This document shows positions 51,556-59,887 of a stretch of 64,000 bases of DNA, piece after piece. The notes beneath the pieces were generated by a model. That model saw only the letters and a program-made list of their open reading frames with translations, had not been told where the DNA came from and made no database searches. This DNA is from Streptomyces katrae (GTDB lineage: Bacteria; Actinomycetota; Actinomycetes; Streptomycetales; Streptomycetaceae): positions 1,426,001-1,490,000 of the forward strand of contig NZ_CP020042.1 of assembly GCF_002028425.1 (NCBI RefSeq), in the 5' to 3' direction. The stretch's first letter is position 1; every line of letters begins with the position of its first letter. Position numbers and translations under genes: made by a program.

Positions 51556-52731
51556 TCAGCCGGCGAACAGCTGCGCCTGGGCCGCCTCGCGGGCCGCGAG
51601 GCGGGCGCCCTCCAGGACCGCGGGGTCACCCAGCGCGGTGGCGCGGACCTCGGTCGTCACGGGGCTCAGGGCGGCGAGGCTGCGGGCGACCCGGGCGGCC
51701 AGGGGATCGCCGCCCGCCCGGCCGAGCCCGCCGCCGAGGACCACGCAGCCCGGGTCGAGGACCGCGGCCACGGCCGCCGCACCGAGGGCCAGCCGCTCCG
51801 CCAGCACCTCGAGGAAGGCCTCCCCGGCGGCCCCGGCGACGGCCTCCTCCACGGGCCCCCCGAACCCGTGCTCCGCCGCCAGCGCGGCCACTGCGGCCGC
51901 ACCGGCCAGGGCGTGGAAGCCGCCGCTGCAGTCGCCGGCGGAGGGCAGCCCGGCGGTGCCCGGCACCGGCAGGAAGCCGATCTCGCCCGCGCCGCCCGAG
52001 GCGCCCCGCCGCAGCCGGCCGTCGAGGACCACGGCCGCGCCGACGCCGGCTCCGAGCCACAGCAGGACGAAGGAGTCCAGGTCCCGGGCGGCGCCGACCC
52101 GCTGTTCGGCCAGGGCGGCCAGGTTGGTCTCGTTCTCCACCACCACCGTGGCGGGCAGCCGCCGCTGGAGGGCGGCCACCAGGTCCCGGTGCCAGGCGGG
52201 CAGGCCCGAGGTGTCGCGCAGTTCCCCGGAGGCGGGGGCGACCAGGCCGGGCGCGCCGACGACCACCGTGTGCAGCGCCTGCGCGCCGGCCTCCCGGGCC
52301 AGTGCCTCCAGCCGGTCCACGGCCTCGCCGACGGCGTCGACGGGGAGCTCCGCCCGGGCCAGCGGGCGGCCGAGGAGGTCCGTGACCACGGCCGTCGCAC
52401 TGTCGGTGCGGACGTCCAGGGCGGCCAGGTGGGCCCTGCGGGCGACGATCCCGTAGAGGCGGGCATTGGGGCCGCGCCGCTGTTCGCCGGACTCCCCCAC
52501 GACCTCGACCAGCCCGGCCGCGCCGAGCCGTTCGAGGAGGTCGGCGACGGAGGGGCGGGAGAGTCCGGTGAGCTGCTTGAGCTGGGTCGCCGTCAGCGGC
52601 CCGGCCGACTGGAGGAGTTCGAGCGCGAGCCGGTCGTTCATCGCCCGGGCCGTGCTCGGCGAGGCGGGCGACGGGGCCGGGGCGGCGGCAGCGGCGGGGG
52701 ATATCGCCTTCACGGGGGTCACGGACCCCAT
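51556..52731 (-). CDS. ROK-family transcriptional regulator
   Basis: This encodes 391 residues. An N-terminal winged helix (about 30-85: ALELLQSAGPLTATQLKQL, LSRPSVADLLERL) is followed by a ROK sugar-kinase-like domain (about 95-385) with GAPGLVAP, VENETNLAALAEQ and GASGGAGEIGF. The zinc-binding CxCGxxGC motif normally found after GEIG is missing. The protein should bind a sugar and act as a repressor. It diverges from an MFS transporter gene across 51 bp that contain a perfect palindromic operator. Confidence 0.92.
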   Translation of the reverse strand: MGSVTPVKAISPAAAAAPAPSPASPSTARAMNDRLALELLQSAGPLTATQLKQLTGLSRPSVADLLERLGAAGLVEVVGESGEQRRGPNARLYGIVARRAHLAALDVRTDSATAVVTDLLGRPLARAELPVDAVGEAVDRLEALAREAGAQALHTVVVGAPGLVAPASGELRDTSGLPAWHRDLVAALQRRLPATVVVENETNLAALAEQRVGAARDLDSFVLLWLGAGVGAAVVLDGRLRRGASGGAGEIGFLPVPGTAGLPSAGDCSGGFHALAGAAAVAALAAEHGFGGPVEEAVAGAAGEAFLEVLAERLALGAAAVAAVLDPGCVVLGGGLGRAGGDPLAARVARSLAALSPVTTEVRATALGDPAVLEGARLAAREAAQAQLFAG

Positions 52732-52747
52732 CCTAAGGAAAGGGTGG

Positions 52748-52776
52748 TAATTATCAGGTAGGCTACCTGATAATTA
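52748..52776. promoter_or_regulatory. perfect 29-bp palindrome, ROK repressor operator candidate
   Basis: TAATTATCAGGTAG and CTACCTGATAATTA are perfect 14-bp inverted copies around a single G. The site is AT-rich in a GC-rich genome and sits between the divergent ROK regulator and MFS transporter genes, seven bases before the transporter ATG. It should bind a symmetric dimer, most simply the ROK protein, controlling both genes. Confidence 0.9.
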
Positions 52777-52782
52777 TCTGCC

Positions 52783-54012
52783 ATGACGACCGAGACGGCC
52801 GGGGAACCCGGCACCGGCCCGGCGAGGCTGCGCCGCGCCCGCTTCTCCATCGCCGCCGTCTTCTGCGCCCACGGCGCGGTGACCGGCTCCTTCGCCACCC
52901 GCATCCCGTGGATCCAGGAGCACGCCCAGGTCGGCGCGGGCACCCTGGGCCTGGCCCTCGCCTTCCCCGCCCTCGGCGCGGCCGTCGCCATGCCGCTGGC
53001 CGGGCGGGTCAACCACCGCTTCGGCGCCCGCGCGGCCCTGCGCGGGCTGCTCTCGCTGTGGACCCTGTCCCTGGTCCTGCCGGGCCTGGCCCCGAACCCG
53101 GCGACCCTCTGCTGCGCCCTCTTCGCCTACGGGGCCGCCGCCGGCCTGTCGGATGTGGCCATGAACGCGCTCGGGGTGGAGACCGAGGACCGGCTCGGCC
53201 GCTCGATCATGTCCTCGCTGCACGGGATGTGGAGCGTCGGCGCCCTGCTCGGCTCGGCCGCCGGCACGGTCGCCGCGCACACCGCGACCGACGCCCGGCT
53301 GCACCACCTGATCGCCGCCCTCGCCCTGACCGCGGCCGGGCTGGTCGCCGTGCGCGGGGTGCTGGACCTGCGCAGCCGGCCGCAGGAGCAGGCGCCGCCG
53401 CGCTTCGCCCGGCCCCCGAAGGCGGCCGTGCTGATCGGGGCCGTGGGATTCTGCGCGGTGTTCGCCGAGGGGGCGAGCCTGGACTGGTCGGCGGTGTTCC
53501 TGCGGGACGTGCTGGGCACCGGGGCCGGTGTGGCCGCGGCCTCCACCACCGCGTTCGCGCTGACCATGGCCGTGGCCCGGCTGGCCGGGGACCGCGTCGT
53601 GGACCGGTTCGGGGCGGTGCGCACGGTCCGGGCGGGCGGCGCACTGGCCGGCGCCGGCGGGCTGCTGGTGGTGACGGTCCGCCAGCCGGTGGCGGCCATG
53701 GCGGGGTTCGGGATGATCGGGCTCGGCATCGCGGTGGTGGTGCCGCTGGCCTTCGCGGCGGCGGCGCGCAGCGGGCCGGCCCCGGCGCAGGCCATCGCGG
53801 GGGTCGCGACCATCACGTACACCTCGGGGCTGATCGCCCCTTCGGCGATCGGGGCGGTGGCGGACGCGACCTCGCTGGTGGTCTCGTTCGGCCTGGTGAC
53901 GCTGCTGGCGTGCGCGCTGGTCGCGGGGGCGGCGGTGCTGCGGCCGAAGGCCGGGGCGGGCGGCGGCGCGCATGCCGTCAATCGGGACGAACCCGCTGCT
54001 ATCCGGCCGTAA
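52783..54012 (+). CDS. MFS transporter controlled by the ROK regulator
   Basis: This encodes 409 residues from the ATG at 52783, seven bases after the operator palindrome, so the leader is very short or absent. It has about twelve hydrophobic segments, a motif-A-like loop (GRVNHRFGARAAL) and the second-half counterpart DRVVDRFGAVRTVR. The central GVETEDRLGRSIMSSLHGMWSVG pattern (quoted here as SSLHGMWSVG) resembles the YbjJ and FucP-like sugar transporters. With the ROK repressor next door, a sugar or sugar-derived substrate is likely. Direction of transport is unknown. Confidence 0.88.
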   Translation: MTTETAGEPGTGPARLRRARFSIAAVFCAHGAVTGSFATRIPWIQEHAQVGAGTLGLALAFPALGAAVAMPLAGRVNHRFGARAALRGLLSLWTLSLVLPGLAPNPATLCCALFAYGAAAGLSDVAMNALGVETEDRLGRSIMSSLHGMWSVGALLGSAAGTVAAHTATDARLHHLIAALALTAAGLVAVRGVLDLRSRPQEQAPPRFARPPKAAVLIGAVGFCAVFAEGASLDWSAVFLRDVLGTGAGVAAASTTAFALTMAVARLAGDRVVDRFGAVRTVRAGGALAGAGGLLVVTVRQPVAAMAGFGMIGLGIAVVVPLAFAAAARSGPAPAQAIAGVATITYTSGLIAPSAIGAVADATSLVVSFGLVTLLACALVAGAAVLRPKAGAGGGAHAVNRDEPAAIRP

Positions 54013-54075
54013 TATATGGCTGGCCGCCCTGCGGTCATGATCCTTGACCTCTCGGCGGAACGGAAGTGGTGGAAC

Positions 54076-55476
54076 ATGGGTTTCGGCCTGCGCTGGACCC
54101 TGCACGGAGACGGGCGGACCCCCGCCCCCGGCGCGGTGGTGCGGCCGGACGAGCGGCTGTCGTGGCCGCGCACCGCCGGGCTCGGCGCCCAGCACGTGGT
54201 CGCGATGTTCGGCGCCAGTTTCGTTTCGCCGGTGTTGATGGGCCTGGACCCGAACCTGGCCATCATGATGTCGGGCATCGCCACCGCCGTCTTCCTGCTC
54301 GCCACGCGCGGACGGGTCCCCTCCTACCTGGGCTGTTCCCTGTCCTTCGTGGGCGTGGCGGCGGCGATCCGGGCCGGCGGCGGGGACAGCGCGGTGGTCA
54401 CGGGCGCGGTGTTCGTGGTCGGCGCGGCCCTGTTCCTGGCGGGTATGGCCGTGCAGCGGTTCGGGGCGCGGATCATCCACGCGGCGATGCCGCCGGTGGT
54501 GACGGGCGCGGTCGTCATGCTGATCGGGTTCAACCTGGCGCCGGTGACGGCGGCCACGTACTGGCCGCAGGACCAGTGGACGGCGCTGCTGACGATGCTG
54601 TTCACCGGGCTGGCGGTGGTGTGCCTGCGCGGGTTCTGGTCGCGGATCGCGATCTTCCTGGGCCTGGTGTTCGGGTACGGGATCTCGTGGGTCTCCGACC
54701 TGGTCTTCGGCAAGATCCACTCCCCGGCGGGCGGGACCGAGGCCGTGGACCACTGGCGGCTGGACCTCTCGGGGGTGGGCAAGGCCGACTGGATCGGGCT
54801 GCCCGCCCTGCACGGGCCGTCGTTCCAGTGGTCGGCGATCCTGATCGCGCTGCCGGTGGTGGTCGCGCTGATCGCCGAGAACGCCGGGCACATCAAGGCC
54901 GTCGGCGAGATGACGGGCGACCCGCTCGACGACAAGCTCGGCACGGCCATCGCCGCCGACGGCGCGGCGTCCATGCTGTCCACGGCGGTGGGCGGCCCGC
55001 CGAACACCACGTACTCCGAGAACATCGGGGTCATGGCCGCCACCCGGGTCTACTCCACGGCGGCCTACTGGGCGGCGGCCGGCTTCGCGCTGCTCTTCGG
55101 CCTGTGCCCGAAGTTCGGCGCGGTCGTCGCGGCGATCCCCGGCGGGGTGCTGGGCGGCATCACCGTGATCCTGTACGGCATGATCGGCCTGCTCGGCGCG
55201 CAGATCTGGCTCCACGGCCGGGTGGACCTGCGCAATCCGCTGAACCTGGTCCCGGCCGCCGCGGGCATCATCATCGGCGTCGGCGGGGTCAAGCTGCACT
55301 TCAGCGACAGCTTCGAGCTGGGCGGCATCGCGCTCGGCACCATCGTGGTGATCACCGGCTACCACGCGCTGCGCTACTTCGCCCCGGAGCACCTCAAGCG
55401 GCAGGAGCCGCTGCTGGACTCGGGCACGTCCGCCTACGACGACGCCGCCGAGGAACCCCGGGACAAGCGGGGTTGA
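54076..55476 (+). CDS. NCS2-family uracil/xanthine permease
   Basis: This encodes 466 residues from the ATG at 54076; in-frame starts at 54037 and 54016 would add up to 20 residues. About fourteen membrane segments are present, with NCS2 hallmarks: QHVVAMFGASFVSPVL in helix 1, ALIAENAGHIKAV in helix 8 and the signature NTTYSENIGVMAATRV in helix 10. Features such as the AENxGH sequence resemble UraA-type uracil permeases. It takes up nucleobases with protons. It follows the MFS gene by 63 bp but has no obvious functional tie to it. Confidence 0.9.
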   Translation: MGFGLRWTLHGDGRTPAPGAVVRPDERLSWPRTAGLGAQHVVAMFGASFVSPVLMGLDPNLAIMMSGIATAVFLLATRGRVPSYLGCSLSFVGVAAAIRAGGGDSAVVTGAVFVVGAALFLAGMAVQRFGARIIHAAMPPVVTGAVVMLIGFNLAPVTAATYWPQDQWTALLTMLFTGLAVVCLRGFWSRIAIFLGLVFGYGISWVSDLVFGKIHSPAGGTEAVDHWRLDLSGVGKADWIGLPALHGPSFQWSAILIALPVVVALIAENAGHIKAVGEMTGDPLDDKLGTAIAADGAASMLSTAVGGPPNTTYSENIGVMAATRVYSTAAYWAAAGFALLFGLCPKFGAVVAAIPGGVLGGITVILYGMIGLLGAQIWLHGRVDLRNPLNLVPAAAGIIIGVGGVKLHFSDSFELGGIALGTIVVITGYHALRYFAPEHLKRQEPLLDSGTSAYDDAAEEPRDKRG

Positions 55477-55537
55477 CGGTGTTTCGCCCGAACCGGCGAA
55501 GCCCACGGCCAAGTTCCCCGCGCCGGGCGCGGGGGCT

Positions 55538-56194
55538 GTGACGCTGTCCTCCATGGAAGCGGTACTCGCGCGGATGCGCGTCCTCGACGAGCGGCTGCCG
55601 GCGCAGGACGGCGTGGCCGTCTTCAACCGGGTGTACCTGACCGTGACGCAGACCCTGCACGAGCGGATCGGGCGCGGGGGCTTCCCCGAGCCCCGGCGGG
55701 CCGAGACGCTGAGCGTGCGGTTCGCGGAGCGGTACCTGACGGCGGTGGAGTCGGAGCGTGCGCCGGCCTGCTGGCGCCCGCTCCTGCAGTACCGCCGCCA
55801 CCCCGGGGTGCGCCCGCTCCAGTACGCGCTGGCCGGGATCAACGCCCACATCGGGCACGACCTGGCCCTGGCGGTGGTGTCCACCTGCCGGGTGCTGGAC
55901 TGCACGCCGACGGCCCTGGAGGCGGACTTCCACCGGGTCGGCGACACCCTGGTCTCCCTGGAGGAACGCATCCGGGAGGACCTCATGCCGGGCCCGGACC
56001 TCCTGGAGATCGCCGACCCGCTGACGCACCTGCTGGGCTCCTGGAGCCTGGAACGCGCCCGCGCGGGCGCCTGGGCGGCGGCCCGCCTCCTGTGGGCCCT
56101 GCGCCGCTCCCCCGACCTGGCGGAGGAGTTCGAGGAATCCCTGGACGCGGGCGTGGGCCTGGTGGGCCGCTGCCTGCTGACCCCGACGGGCTGA
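55538..56194 (+). CDS. conserved hypothetical protein (DUF5995-like)
   Basis: This encodes 218 residues from a GTG at 55538. All-helical and soluble, it shows YALAGINAHIGHDLALAVV in its middle and LLGSWSLERARAGAWAAARL near the end. I associate these motifs with the DUF5995 family of actinobacteria, but from memory only. The histidines in INAHIGHD could bind metal. The enzymatic role is unknown. It follows the permease by 61 bp. Confidence 0.7.
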   Translation: MTLSSMEAVLARMRVLDERLPAQDGVAVFNRVYLTVTQTLHERIGRGGFPEPRRAETLSVRFAERYLTAVESERAPACWRPLLQYRRHPGVRPLQYALAGINAHIGHDLALAVVSTCRVLDCTPTALEADFHRVGDTLVSLEERIREDLMPGPDLLEIADPLTHLLGSWSLERARAGAWAAARLLWALRRSPDLAEEFEESLDAGVGLVGRCLLTPTG

Positions 56195-56236
56195 AACCCC
56201 GGTGCGGCCGGAGCGCCCCCTTCCTAGGCTGTGCGG

Positions 56237-56854
56237 ATGCCCAGCTTCGCCACGCACCGGCTCCGGGTGCACGACGCCTCGCTCCCGCCCCACCGGCGGC
56301 TGTCGGCGCTGCGCACCTGCCTGACGGTGTTCTGTCCGTACGGCTTCTACGCCACCTACCACCACCTGTGCCGCAGCGCCGGGATCCCCCGGGAACTGGG
56401 CGAGGACCCCGGGTCGCTGGTGCGGGCGGTGGAGGAGCTGCACGAGGCGCGGCTGCTGTGGCTGGACGCCATGGCGGTGTGGCGGGTGGGCCGGCGGGCC
56501 CAGAAGCGGGCCGGAGTGCGCAGGCCGGAGCCGCCGGAGCCCGCGCAGGGGCTGTTCTGGCCGAACCCGGAGTTCCATCCCGGGGTCTGCCTCGCCGAAG
56601 TGATGCCCGGGGTGATGCGGGGCCGCCTGGACGTCGAGGGCGACCAGAGGCGGGACGGGGCGTGCCCCGTGTGCGCGCGGGACCGGGGAACGGTGCAGTG
56701 GGACGGCAGCGGCCACGGGCGGTACACCCTGTGCGCGGGGTGCGGCCTCGGACTGGGCCGACGGCCGCCCCCGCTGCCGCACGGGCCGCAGCGCGGCGAC
56801 GTCCGCGCGGGCTTCCGGCACCGGCAGCGCCTGATCTGGGCGCGCGAGGTGTGA
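56237..56854 (+). CDS. hypothetical protein with C-terminal zinc-ribbon-like cysteines
   Basis: This encodes 205 residues from the ATG at 56237 (a GTG two codons earlier is possible). The N-terminal 130 residues are helical, with several Tyr and His residues (FYATYHHLCRSAG). The C-terminal part carries two CxxC pairs, in GACPVCARD and TLCAGCGLG, spaced as a zinc ribbon. I do not recognise the family. It is convergent with the flavin oxidase gene, separated by a strong terminator hairpin. Confidence 0.65.
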   Translation: MPSFATHRLRVHDASLPPHRRLSALRTCLTVFCPYGFYATYHHLCRSAGIPRELGEDPGSLVRAVEELHEARLLWLDAMAVWRVGRRAQKRAGVRRPEPPEPAQGLFWPNPEFHPGVCLAEVMPGVMRGRLDVEGDQRRDGACPVCARDRGTVQWDGSGHGRYTLCAGCGLGLGRRPPPLPHGPQRGDVRAGFRHRQRLIWAREV

Positions 56855-56882
56855 GCCGGTCCCTCCGCTCGGGTGAGCACAG

Positions 56883-56932
56883 CGCCCCGAGGGCCGGCGG
56901 GGCTGGTGTCAGCCCCACCGGCCCTCGGGGCG
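56883..56932. terminator. bidirectional hairpin terminator between convergent genes
   Basis: Arms of 22 bases (56884-56905 and 56910-56931) pair with one mismatch around a GTGT loop. It stands 30 bp after the stop of the rightward gene and about 100 bp from the stop of the leftward oxidase gene, so it can serve both. Confidence 0.85.
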
Positions 56933-56983
56933 GGAACGGGTGCCCGGCGGGGCCGACGGACGGAGTCCGGCGCAGCGGCGCGA

Positions 56984-57023
56984 AGCCGGGGAGGCCCGCC
57001 GGGGCCGAGCCGTGCGAGCGGCG
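56984..57023. repeat. copy 2 of a two-copy dispersed repeat
   Basis: AGCCGGGGAGGC (56984-56995) and GAGCCGTGCGAGCGGCG (57007-57023) match 713-753. As in copy 1, it lies just downstream of a leftward gene stop codon. Confidence 0.5.
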
Positions 57024-57034
57024 CGTGAAGGGGG

Positions 57035-58735
57035 TCAGTCCTCCGGGAGTTCGACCGGGGCGATCTCGTCGTAGACGTCGCCCGGACCGGGGTTGGTGGC
57101 GTCCGTGGAGCCGCCGAGGTGGTGCATGACGCCCCAGACCGCGTTCAGGGCGGTCTGGACGGCGCCCTCGGCCCAGCCGGCCGTCCAGGAGATGTCGTCG
57201 CCCGCGAGGAAGATGCCGCGCTTGTCCTCGGGGAGGCGGTCCTGCATGAAGTGGGTGAACAGGCGGCGCTGGTAGCGGTAGTGGCCCGGCAGGTTGGCCT
57301 TGAACGCGCCCATGAAGTAGGGCTCGTTCTCCCACGACACGGTCACCGGGTTGCCGATGATGTGGCGGCGGATGTCGACCTTGGGGTAGATCTCGCCGAG
57401 GGACTTGAGCATGACCTCCATCCGCTCGTTCGCGGACAGCGGCAGCCACTTGAGGCTGTCGTCGCACCAGGTGTACGAGAGGCAGATGACGGCCGGCTGG
57501 TCCGGACCGTTGTCCAGGAGGTACGTACCGCGGGTCATGCGGTCCGTGAGGGTCATCGACATGACGTCGCGGCCCGTCTCCTCGTCCTTGTCCAGCCAGA
57601 ACGGGCGGTCCACGGGGATGAAGAGCTTCGAGCTCTCCATGTAGTGGGTGCGCTCGATCGCCGTCCAGTGGTCGATCGGGAACAGCGTGTCGTCACAGGC
57701 GATCTTGGACAGCAGCATCCAGGACTGCGCGGTGAAGATCGCGGCACGGTAGGTGCGGATGTCGCCGTTCGCGTCGGTGACCGTGATGCGGTTGCCCGCG
57801 GTGCGGTGCAGCCGGGTCACGGCCGGGCGCGGGGCGCCCTCGTGCAGGGAGGACAGCGAGGTGCCCTGGGCCCAGTGGACGATCTTCTCGGGCTCGCGCT
57901 CCCACAGGCGCAGCGGCAGCTGCTGCGAGCCGCCCACGATGCCGCGGTGGTGGTCGTCGGCCTCGGTGTAGACGACGCGCAGGATCTCCAGGATGGAGTT
58001 CGGGAAGTCGGTGTCCCAGCCGCCGGTGCCGAAGCCGACCTGGCCGAAGATCTCGCGCATGCGGAAGGACTGGAAGGCCTCCGACTCGCACAGGAAGCCG
58101 TAGAAGGTCTGGTTGTCGAGCTTCTCGACGAGCTTGGCCCAGATCTCGCGGATGCGCGGGACGTCCCGCTCGCGCATCGCCTGGTTCATGTCGGAGAAGT
58201 CGGCGCCCTCGTCGAGGCAGGCGTTCCAGGCGGCGGAGACGTCGCGGTAGACCTGCGGGAGGTCGGCGATGGTCTCGGCGTAGTGGGTCTCGCCCTTGAG
58301 GTCCACGACCGTCGAGGGGGTGGCCTCGGCGAGCGGGTTCGGGAAGGGCTGGGTCTGCAGGCCCACCAGGTCGATGTAGTGCTGCAGGGCCGTGGAGGAG
58401 GGCGGGAAGCGCATGGCGCCCATCTCCGCCGTGAGGCCCTCGGTGCCCGGGCCCTCGAAGCCGACGGTGCGCAGGCGGCCGCCGATCTGGTCGGCCTCGT
58501 AGACGACGGGCTTGAGGCCCATCTTCATCAGCTCGTAGGCGGAGATGATGCCGGACAGGCCGCCGCCGATGACGGCGACCTCGGTGCCGTGCTCGGTCGC
58601 CGGTATCTGGCCCAGGCCCGCCGGGTGGGCGAGGAAGTCGTCGTACGCGTACGGGAAGTCCGGGCCGAACATGGTGATCGGCGGGAGCTGTCCGTCGCCG
58701 TGCGGAACGGCGGTGGTGGGCACCGTGGACGTCAT
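57035..58735 (-). CDS. flavin-dependent L-amino acid monooxygenase/oxidase (IaaM/PAO-like)
   Basis: This 566-residue protein has an N-terminal dinucleotide fold (VAVIGGGLSGIISAYELMK, with Glu in VVYEAD) and GGRLRT. The C-terminal FAD motif is GIFLAGDDISWTAGWAEGAVQTALNAV, quoted in part as FLAGDDISWTAGWAEGA. Length and pattern fit the tryptophan 2-monooxygenase and phenylalanine 2-monooxygenase group better than the 450-residue amine oxidases. Such enzymes convert an L-amino acid to its amide by oxidative decarboxylation. The gene directly upstream encodes a nitrilase-fold amidase, which could hydrolyse that amide. Substrate identity is inferred, not shown. Confidence 0.85.
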   Translation of the reverse strand: MTSTVPTTAVPHGDGQLPPITMFGPDFPYAYDDFLAHPAGLGQIPATEHGTEVAVIGGGLSGIISAYELMKMGLKPVVYEADQIGGRLRTVGFEGPGTEGLTAEMGAMRFPPSSTALQHYIDLVGLQTQPFPNPLAEATPSTVVDLKGETHYAETIADLPQVYRDVSAAWNACLDEGADFSDMNQAMRERDVPRIREIWAKLVEKLDNQTFYGFLCESEAFQSFRMREIFGQVGFGTGGWDTDFPNSILEILRVVYTEADDHHRGIVGGSQQLPLRLWEREPEKIVHWAQGTSLSSLHEGAPRPAVTRLHRTAGNRITVTDANGDIRTYRAAIFTAQSWMLLSKIACDDTLFPIDHWTAIERTHYMESSKLFIPVDRPFWLDKDEETGRDVMSMTLTDRMTRGTYLLDNGPDQPAVICLSYTWCDDSLKWLPLSANERMEVMLKSLGEIYPKVDIRRHIIGNPVTVSWENEPYFMGAFKANLPGHYRYQRRLFTHFMQDRLPEDKRGIFLAGDDISWTAGWAEGAVQTALNAVWGVMHHLGGSTDATNPGPGDVYDEIAPVELPED

Positions 58736-58804
58736 GGGGGTACGTCTCCTTGCGGCAGAGCAGGCAGGGCTGGGCGGGCGGGGAAGAGCGGGTGCGGGCG
58801 GGCC

Positions 58805-59605
58805 TCAGACGAGGGAGGCGTAGAGCCCGGGGCGGCGGTCGCGCAGGTACGGGTTGGTTTCGCGCGAGGCCCGGAGCAGCTCGGGGTCGACCTCGCCCTG
58901 GACCATCTCCTCGCCGCGGCCGGCGCGGGTGCGGGTGGCCCCGTCCGGGCCGGCGAGGCAGCTGAGGCCGACGAACTCGAACTCGCCCTCGGGGCCGGTC
59001 CGGTTGACGTACGCGATGTACATCTGGTTCTCGAAGGCCCGGACGGGGACCAGCTGTTCGGCGACGAACTGGAACGGGTGCATCTGCGCGGTCGGGACCA
59101 GGAGGAGGTCGGTCCCGGCGAGCGCGTGGGCTCGTACGTTCTCGGGGAACTCCACGTCGTAGCAGATCATGATGCCGACGCGGAGGCCGTTGAGGTCCGC
59201 CTGGACGACGGGGGTGTCGCCGGGGGTGAAGGCCTCCTGCTCGAAGCAGCCGAACAGGTGGGTCTTGCGGTAGTTCGCCAGCCGGGCCCCGTCGGGGCCG
59301 ATGAGCTGGGCCGAGTTGTAGACCGTGTCGCCGTCGCGCTCGGGGTAGCCGTAGAGGACGGCGATCCCGTGGCGCCGGGCGATGCCCCCGATGGCGTGGG
59401 CCGATTCGCCGTCGGCCGGCTCGGCCAGGCCCGCGATGTCCCCGACCTCCAGCGCGTAGCCGGTCAGGTACATCTCCGAGGTCACGAGGAGCCCGGCCCC
59501 GCCCTGTGCGGCGCGCGCCGCGGCCTCGTCGAGCCGCTTCAGGTTCTCGGCGCTGTCGCCGAGCCGTCCGGAGCTCTGGAGGAGTGCGGTGCGCAGCGGG
59601 GGCAT
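58805..59605 (-). CDS. nitrilase-superfamily amidase, partner of the amino acid monooxygenase
   Basis: This encodes 266 residues. The Glu-Lys-Cys triad of carbon-nitrogen hydrolases is present: Glu44 in TSEMYLTGY, Lys in NYRKTHLFG and Cys in MICYDVEFPE. There is no signal peptide. It is the first gene of a two-gene leftward operon; the monooxygenase gene follows after 69 bp. A likely role is hydrolysis of the amide made by the oxidase into the corresponding acid. This would be the second step of an indole-3-acetamide-like route if tryptophan is the substrate. Upstream lie three TTGCGC-type motifs. Confidence 0.85.
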   Translation of the reverse strand: MPPLRTALLQSSGRLGDSAENLKRLDEAAARAAQGGAGLLVTSEMYLTGYALEVGDIAGLAEPADGESAHAIGGIARRHGIAVLYGYPERDGDTVYNSAQLIGPDGARLANYRKTHLFGCFEQEAFTPGDTPVVQADLNGLRVGIMICYDVEFPENVRAHALAGTDLLLVPTAQMHPFQFVAEQLVPVRAFENQMYIAYVNRTGPEGEFEFVGLSCLAGPDGATRTRAGRGEEMVQGEVDPELLRASRETNPYLRDRRPGLYASLV

Positions 59606-59680
59606 GGGCGTACCTCTGTGACAGGTGGGGTGGGGGTCGTAAAACGGTACGTTCGGGCGTTCGACCGGGACAAGCCGTCA

Positions 59681-59745
59681 GCGTTGCGTCGGCCTCATCG
59701 ATTCGTTGCGCTTTCCACCGCTTCCGCGGCGAATCGTTGCGCGGG
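59681..59745 (-). promoter_or_regulatory. triplicated TCGTTGCG-type motifs upstream of the amidase operon
   Basis: GCGTTGCGTC (59681-59690), ATTCGTTGCGC (59701-59711) and GAATCGTTGCGCGGG (59731-59745) are closely spaced and all in the same orientation. Similar motifs occur upstream of the APC permease gene at 62964-63046. A shared regulator, most simply the Lrp/AsnC protein encoded between them, is inferred. The region also serves the divergent GNAT gene. Confidence 0.5.
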
Positions 59746-59887
59746 GGTCCTGGGGGCGCCGGAGCCCGCCCGTAAATCCGCTGCTCCCGGGGGCTGCGGG
59801 GGCATACCCTTCCGCCGTCGCCCCTGTCCCGTGCCGCCGCGCGGGGAGGCCGAGGGCGGCCGTCACCGAGGAAGGACCCCGCACCGC

